Shown here one piece after another: positions 23,729 through 27,253 of a DNA stretch of 27,253 nucleotides. Positions within the stretch are counted from its first letter, which is position 1; each line of letters begins with the position of its first letter. Position numbers and translations under genes: made by a program. This stretch comes from Ferrithrix thermotolerans DSM 19514 (GTDB lineage Bacteria > Actinomycetota > Acidimicrobiia > Acidimicrobiales > Ilumatobacteraceae). The notes under the pieces are model-generated. The model had not been told where the DNA came from. It was given only the letters and a program-made list of their open reading frames with translations, and ran no database searches. The DNA is taken from contig CAMAQQ010000003.1 in assembly GCA_945860575.1 (NCBI GenBank), forward strand, positions 1 through 27,253. Reading direction: 5' to 3'.

Positions 23729-26700
23729 ACCAACGCCCTGAACATTGATTTTCAGTTCACTTAAATGTTCGGCGATGATATTCACGACTCCTTGAACCGA
23801 CTCGATTCGCCCTCTCACTACTAAGGCTGACGCATTCAATGCAATATTGCGAAAACGCTTCCAGCAACCTTGTGAGACAATCACATTTATCAATCCTGTT
23901 TCATCTTCAAGACTTATAAAAGTCACGCCACGTGCCGTTGATGGTCGTTGACGATGTGTCACAACGCCACCAACAAATATTCGTGAGCCACTCTCGATGT
24001 TGGGCAGATCAATTGCAGTGAGAACACCAAGTTTCGTCAACTGACCACGCACGAACTGAGTCGGGTGACCATCTGGTGAAACACCAGTCGACCATAAATC
24101 ACAAATAGATTCTTCAATTGGTTGCATGCCCGGCAGTTGCGGCGACTCGCTACCAGTTGTAACACCGGCAAGTCTGTCGGGTCGACTCTGAATCACTGCA
24201 CCTGCCGACCACAAAGCATCTCGACGTGATACACCAAAACATTGTGTGTAGACACCTGCCGTTGCCAATGTTTCAATCTGTGAAAGATTTAGTTGCGGCA
24301 CACGGCGAACCAGGTCTTCCATGCTCACAAACGGCCTGGCTATTTCTATTGCTTTTGCCAGTTCGCTGCCGACACCACGAACACTAGAAATGCCAAGACG
24401 CAACGCAAACCCACCAGTTGACTCGTGACATGGTTCTAAAGTTGCGCCAGCCTTTGATGCATTCAAATCTGGACTATGTACGACCACCCCGTGCCGACGA
24501 GCATCGCGAACAAGCGAGTGCGGCGACCAAAAACCCATCGGCTGTGCGTTTAACAATGCCGCATAAAAAGATGCCGGCTCATGATATTTGATCCATGACG
24601 AGGCATAGACAAGATATGCAAAAGAAACAGAGTGGCTTTCAGGAAACCCATAATTCGAAAACGCCTGCATCTTTTCGAAAATCTCATCAGCCACCGGGCC
24701 GATGACTCCGCGTTGCGACATGCCATCATAAAGTCGCTGACGAAGCCGCTCCATTCTTAGATGCGAACGCTTTGAGCCCATCGCCTGGCGCAATTCGTCG
24801 GCTTGGCTTGCGGTAAACCCTGCAACATCAATGGCCATTTGCATCAACTGTTCTTGAAACAGTGGCACACCCAGAGTTTTGCCCAAACTATTTTCTAGTA
24901 GTGGATGCAAATACGTGACTGGTTCTTCACCGTTACGCCGACGAATATATGGATGAACCGATCCACCCTGAATCGGTCCGGGACGAATTAAAGCGACTTC
25001 AACAACCAGATCATAAAACCTTCGTGGCTTCAGGCGTGGCAACGTTGCCATTTGAGCGCGTGATTCAATTTGAAAAACACCGACCGTGTCGGCACGACAC
25101 AACATTGCATAGACATCATCATCTTGCGGGATCGTCGCTAGATCAATTTTTTTACCACGAAATTCGGCGATCAAATCAACCGCGTTGTGCAAAGCCGAAA
25201 GCATGCCCAAACCAAGTAGATCGAACTTAACCAAACCGATCGCCGCGCAGTCGTCTTTATCCCACTGCAACACGCTGCGATCTTTCATTCGTGCCCACTC
25301 AACTGGACAAACCTCGCTGATTGGGCGATCACAAATCACCATGCCACCAGAGTGCACGCCCAAGTGACGGGGAGCATCTAAAACTTGTCGAGCCAGTTCT
25401 ATGACTTGGGCAGGAATCTCATGACCAGTATTGACTTCGCCCGTTTTAGAGTCACTTGCCAGTGAGCCAAATACGCCGACTTGCTTGCTCCATGCATCTT
25501 GTTGACCAGGGGCAAAACCCAATGCCCGAGCCATGTCGCGAATTGCCGAGCGTGAGCGATATGTAATCACATTGGCGACTTGTGCCGCATGATGTCGATC
25601 GTAACGATTGAAAACATATTGAATAACTTCTTCGCGTCGACCGCTTTCGATATCGATATCGATATCTGGTGGGCCATCACGCTCAGCTGATAAAAATCTT
25701 TCAAACAACAAACCCAATGAAACAGCATCAGCTTTGGTTATGTCGAGCGCAAAACACACGGCACTATTGGCGGCACTACCCCGGCCTTGGCAAAAAATAT
25801 TTGAGCGCTCACAAAACTGCACGATGTCCCAGACAACTAAAAAATATCCGGCAAAATTGAGTTTTTCGATTATCGCCAGTTCATGGTCAATCGTTTGCCA
25901 GGCTTTAGATCTAAGCGAGAGATCTTCAAGTTGCGTTATTGGTCGTGCACCATATCTGCGAGTTGCGCCTTGCTCAGCCAATAATCGCAAATACGAAACT
26001 TCGTTCAACCCTTTAGGGCACTCAAACGGTGGCAGTTTTGGTGCGACAAGCGATAAATCAAACGCAGATGATTTTGCAATTTCTGCCGTGAGTTCAACAA
26101 CACCTGGATACCTGGCAAACCGACGAAGCTGCTCGGCGCCGCTACGAATATATGCGCTTGGTGCCGGCGGTAATTGCAAATCAATTTCGTCGAGGCTTGC
26201 GCGCTGTCGAACTGCTGCCAGCGCAACTGCTAATCGATACTCGCGCAACGATGCGTAACTGACATCGTTGGTCGCAACGCATTGCACGTTGCAACGCATC
26301 GCAATTTGTACAAGCGCATCATTGCGAACCGAATCAAGCGGATCACCGTGATCCCATAATTCAACCAATACACGCTCGCGACCAAACTCACTGATCAATT
26401 GTTGCAACCTTCGAGCAGCATTTTCTGGGCCGTGTTGCTCGAGCGCCTGAGTAATTACTCCAGTGCTAGCGCCAGTCAAAACCCAGCAGCTGTCAGCAAC
26501 AGCATCTGCAATATTCGCGGTAGTGAAAACTGGTGCAGATTTCGCTCCGGCTAATTGGCCAAGTGTTATCGCGTGAGATAAGCGTGCATAGCCGCAAGGC
26601 CCGTCGGCGATAACCACTATCTCTGCGTGATGCGAATTTTGTTTTTCTGTGCACTGCAACTCGGCACCAAATAAAGTTGGCAAGCCAAGACCACGAGCTG

Positions 26701-26881
26701 CTTGAGAAAACCGCACAACCCCATAAAGACCATTGCGATCGGTTAGCGCCAGTGCATTCAGTTGCATTTTGATTGCCGACTCAACTAGTTGTTCAGGGTG
26801 CGAAGCCCCATACAAGAACGAAAAGTTTGAACGACAATGGAGTTCGGCGTAGCCAGACACCCAAATTAGGCTAGCGAACAT
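23711..26881 (-). CDS. dnaE2: Error-prone DNA polymerase III alpha subunit, DnaE2 type
   Basis: The C-family polymerase of damage-induced mutagenesis, acting in actinobacteria with ImuA' and ImuB. The 1056-residue protein has the DnaE2 order: PHP domain (about 10-250), polymerase palm with GRGSAANSAVCFALD and catalytic acidic triad PDIDIDIE (D406, D408, D410), fingers, a helix-hairpin-helix region (QLNLSQIETLATAGV), and a C-terminal OB fold (IFVGGVVTHRQRPSTARG, FISLEDETGLINVIV). It lacks the long C-terminal tail of replicative DnaE. PHP metal-site residues are changed: the usual HxH is H15-C-R17 and the usual DHD is D48-R49-N50. The start ATG lies inside a perfect LexA box; GTG 26860, seven codons later, is an alternative. 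No imuA' or imuB is visible in the window. Confidence 0.96.
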   Translation of the reverse strand: MFASLIWVSGYAELHCRSNFSFLYGASHPEQLVESAIKMQLNALALTDRNGLYGVVRFSQAARGLGLPTLFGAELQCTEKQNSHHAEIVVIADGPCGYARLSHAITLGQLAGAKSAPVFTTANIADAVADSCWVLTGASTGVITQALEQHGPENAARRLQQLISEFGRERVLVELWDHGDPLDSVRNDALVQIAMRCNVQCVATNDVSYASLREYRLAVALAAVRQRASLDEIDLQLPPAPSAYIRSGAEQLRRFARYPGVVELTAEIAKSSAFDLSLVAPKLPPFECPKGLNEVSYLRLLAEQGATRRYGARPITQLEDLSLRSKAWQTIDHELAIIEKLNFAGYFLVVWDIVQFCERSNIFCQGRGSAANSAVCFALDITKADAVSLGLLFERFLSAERDGPPDIDIDIESGRREEVIQYVFNRYDRHHAAQVANVITYRSRSAIRDMARALGFAPGQQDAWSKQVGVFGSLASDSKTGEVNTGHEIPAQVIELARQVLDAPRHLGVHSGGMVICDRPISEVCPVEWARMKDRSVLQWDKDDCAAIGLVKFDLLGLGMLSALHNAVDLIAEFRGKKIDLATIPQDDDVYAMLCRADTVGVFQIESRAQMATLPRLKPRRFYDLVVEVALIRPGPIQGGSVHPYIRRRNGEEPVTYLHPLLENSLGKTLGVPLFQEQLMQMAIDVAGFTASQADELRQAMGSKRSHLRMERLRQRLYDGMSQRGVIGPVADEIFEKMQAFSNYGFPESHSVSFAYLVYASSWIKYHEPASFYAALLNAQPMGFWSPHSLVRDARRHGVVVHSPDLNASKAGATLEPCHESTGGFALRLGISSVRGVGSELAKAIEIARPFVSMEDLVRRVPQLNLSQIETLATAGVYTQCFGVSRRDALWSAGAVIQSRPDRLAGVTTGSESPQLPGMQPIEESICDLWSTGVSPDGHPTQFVRGQLTKLGVLTAIDLPNIESGSRIFVGGVVTHRQRPSTARGVTFISLEDETGLINVIVSQGCWKRFRNIALNASALVVRGRIESVQGVVNIIAEHLSELKINVQGVGSRDFR

Positions 26882-26891
26882 ATGTTCGCTA
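26872..26891. promoter_or_regulatory. LexA-binding SOS box on the dnaE2 start
   Basis: TAGCGAACATATGTTCGCTA is a perfect 20-bp palindrome. Its core CGAACATATGTTCG satisfies the Gram-positive/actinobacterial LexA consensus CGAACRNRYGTTCG at every position. It covers the dnaE2 ATG (26879-26881). Regulation of dnaE2 by LexA is established in mycobacteria; binding here is inferred from sequence. Confidence 0.88.
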
Positions 26892-26892
26892 T

Positions 26893-26898
26893 ATACTA
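26893..26898 (-). promoter_or_regulatory. Candidate -10 element of dnaE2
   Basis: On the minus strand TAGTAT lies one base upstream of the SOS box and 11 nt upstream of the ATG. Initiation 6-7 nt downstream would fall inside the box, 4-5 nt before the ATG, leaving no room for a Shine-Dalgarno. LexA bound to the box would cover the start site. The -35 region is poor. Confidence 0.4.
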
Positions 26899-26978
26899 AA
26901 GCGTTAGTCTTTGCTAAAACTAAAACGATTACTGGCTTTCAAGGCCGCTCATAAAGCGACTTCTTTACACTTAGCGAC

Positions 26979-27253
26979 ATGCACAAGATATTTTTGATGC
27001 CATTTTCTGATGTGTATCCCCATTACGTGAACAAGGTACAGAGAAAAGGACGAACGGTAGAAGAGCTTCATGATGTGATTCGGTGGTTGACAGGTTTTAA
27101 TGAGAAGAAGTTGCAGCAACTTATTAAGAAGCAGAGTAATTTCATTGACTTCTTTGATGCCGCCAAAATCAATCCAAACGCGTCACTGATTACAGGATCT
27201 ATTTGCGGTGTGAAGATTCAAGAAATTGAGGATCCTCTGATGCTCAAAATTCG
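26979..27253 (+). CDS. DUF2200 family protein (partial, cut by right edge)
   Basis: An open frame from ATG 26979 runs to the window end (91 codons, no stop). The protein starts MHKIFLMPFSDVYPHYVNKV, then RKGRT..ELH.VIRWLTGF, SNFIDFF.AA..NPN.SLITG and ICGVKIQEIEDPLM, which is the DUF2200 family order; most of the usual 110-120 residues are present. Function unknown. It is divergent from dnaE2 with the SOS box in between, but its start is 88 nt from the box. Lys and Gln codons favour AAG and CAG, unlike neighbouring genes with many AAA and CAA, which hints at a different origin. In-frame sequence upstream ends at a stop at 26952, so the start is well bounded. Confidence 0.85.
   Translation, partial: MHKIFLMPFSDVYPHYVNKVQRKGRTVEELHDVIRWLTGFNEKKLQQLIKKQSNFIDFFDAAKINPNASLITGSICGVKIQEIEDPLMLKI

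Noticed and set aside
25649..25666. GATATC repeated three times
   Set aside because: It simply encodes the alternating Asp-Ile of the DnaE2 catalytic motif DIDIDI; not a regulatory repeat.
25734..26258. 174-residue frame antisense to dnaE2
   Set aside because: It lies opposite the conserved PHP/palm coding region; composition is that of a reverse-complement shadow.

Overview
The window looks like a chromosomal segment of a free-living, somewhat streamlined actinobacterium. It is most likely a moderately low-GC member of the Acidimicrobiia (Ilumatobacter/acIV-like), but this assignment rests on gene content, not on a marker-gene tree. Evidence: cofD and cofE for coenzyme F420; the actinobacterial families DUF3499, DUF3039 and DUF5719; a dnaE2 with a Gram-positive-type LexA box; frequent GTG starts; and several starts preceded by a TANNNT -10 hexamer with no Shine-Dalgarno, as in leaderless actinobacterial mRNAs. 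No rRNA, tRNA, CRISPR array, insertion sequence or phage gene was recognised. No stretch longer than 300 bases lacks a gene.

Layout, left to right. (1) 1-2350, minus: DUF3499 protein, CPBP intramembrane protease, and a large polytopic membrane protein running off the left edge. (2) 2482-4515, plus: ftsH. (3) 4537-9727, minus: a tightly overlapping trio of membrane glycosyltransferase, DUF5719 surface protein and membrane-anchored thioredoxin-like protein. (4) 9790-11308, plus: a 66-residue protein and a MOP-type flippase. (5) 11291-12274, minus: gmd. (6) 12315-14027, plus: cofD-cofE. (7) 14024-20170, minus: three GT4 glycosyltransferases, a membrane-anchored protein of unknown function, a nucleotidyltransferase and an SDR whose active site is altered. 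(8) 20262-22470, plus: fcl, a rhomboid protease and a RadC-like domain protein without catalytic histidines. (9) 22485-23728: FmdB-type zinc ribbon (minus), DUF3039 and LysE-family exporter (plus). (10) 23711-26881, minus: dnaE2 under a perfect 20-bp palindromic SOS box. (11) From 26979, plus: a DUF2200 gene cut by the right edge.

Function. Most of the window makes a cell-surface glycan. The nucleotidyltransferase probably supplies GDP-mannose (or another NDP-sugar), Gmd and Fcl convert GDP-mannose to GDP-L-fucose, the glycosyltransferases assemble the glycan, and the flippase could export the lipid-linked unit. F420 synthesis sits inside this block, an arrangement that recalls mycobacterial fbiA-fbiB beside manB/wbbL. 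The ends carry housekeeping proteolysis (ftsH, CPBP, rhomboid) and SOS mutagenesis.

I see no clear-cut new defence or mobile system. The best candidates for undescribed biology are the RadC-like protein without JAMM residues, the active-site-altered SDR, the overlapping glycosyltransferase-DUF5719-thioredoxin unit, and the LexA box placed on the dnaE2 start codon.
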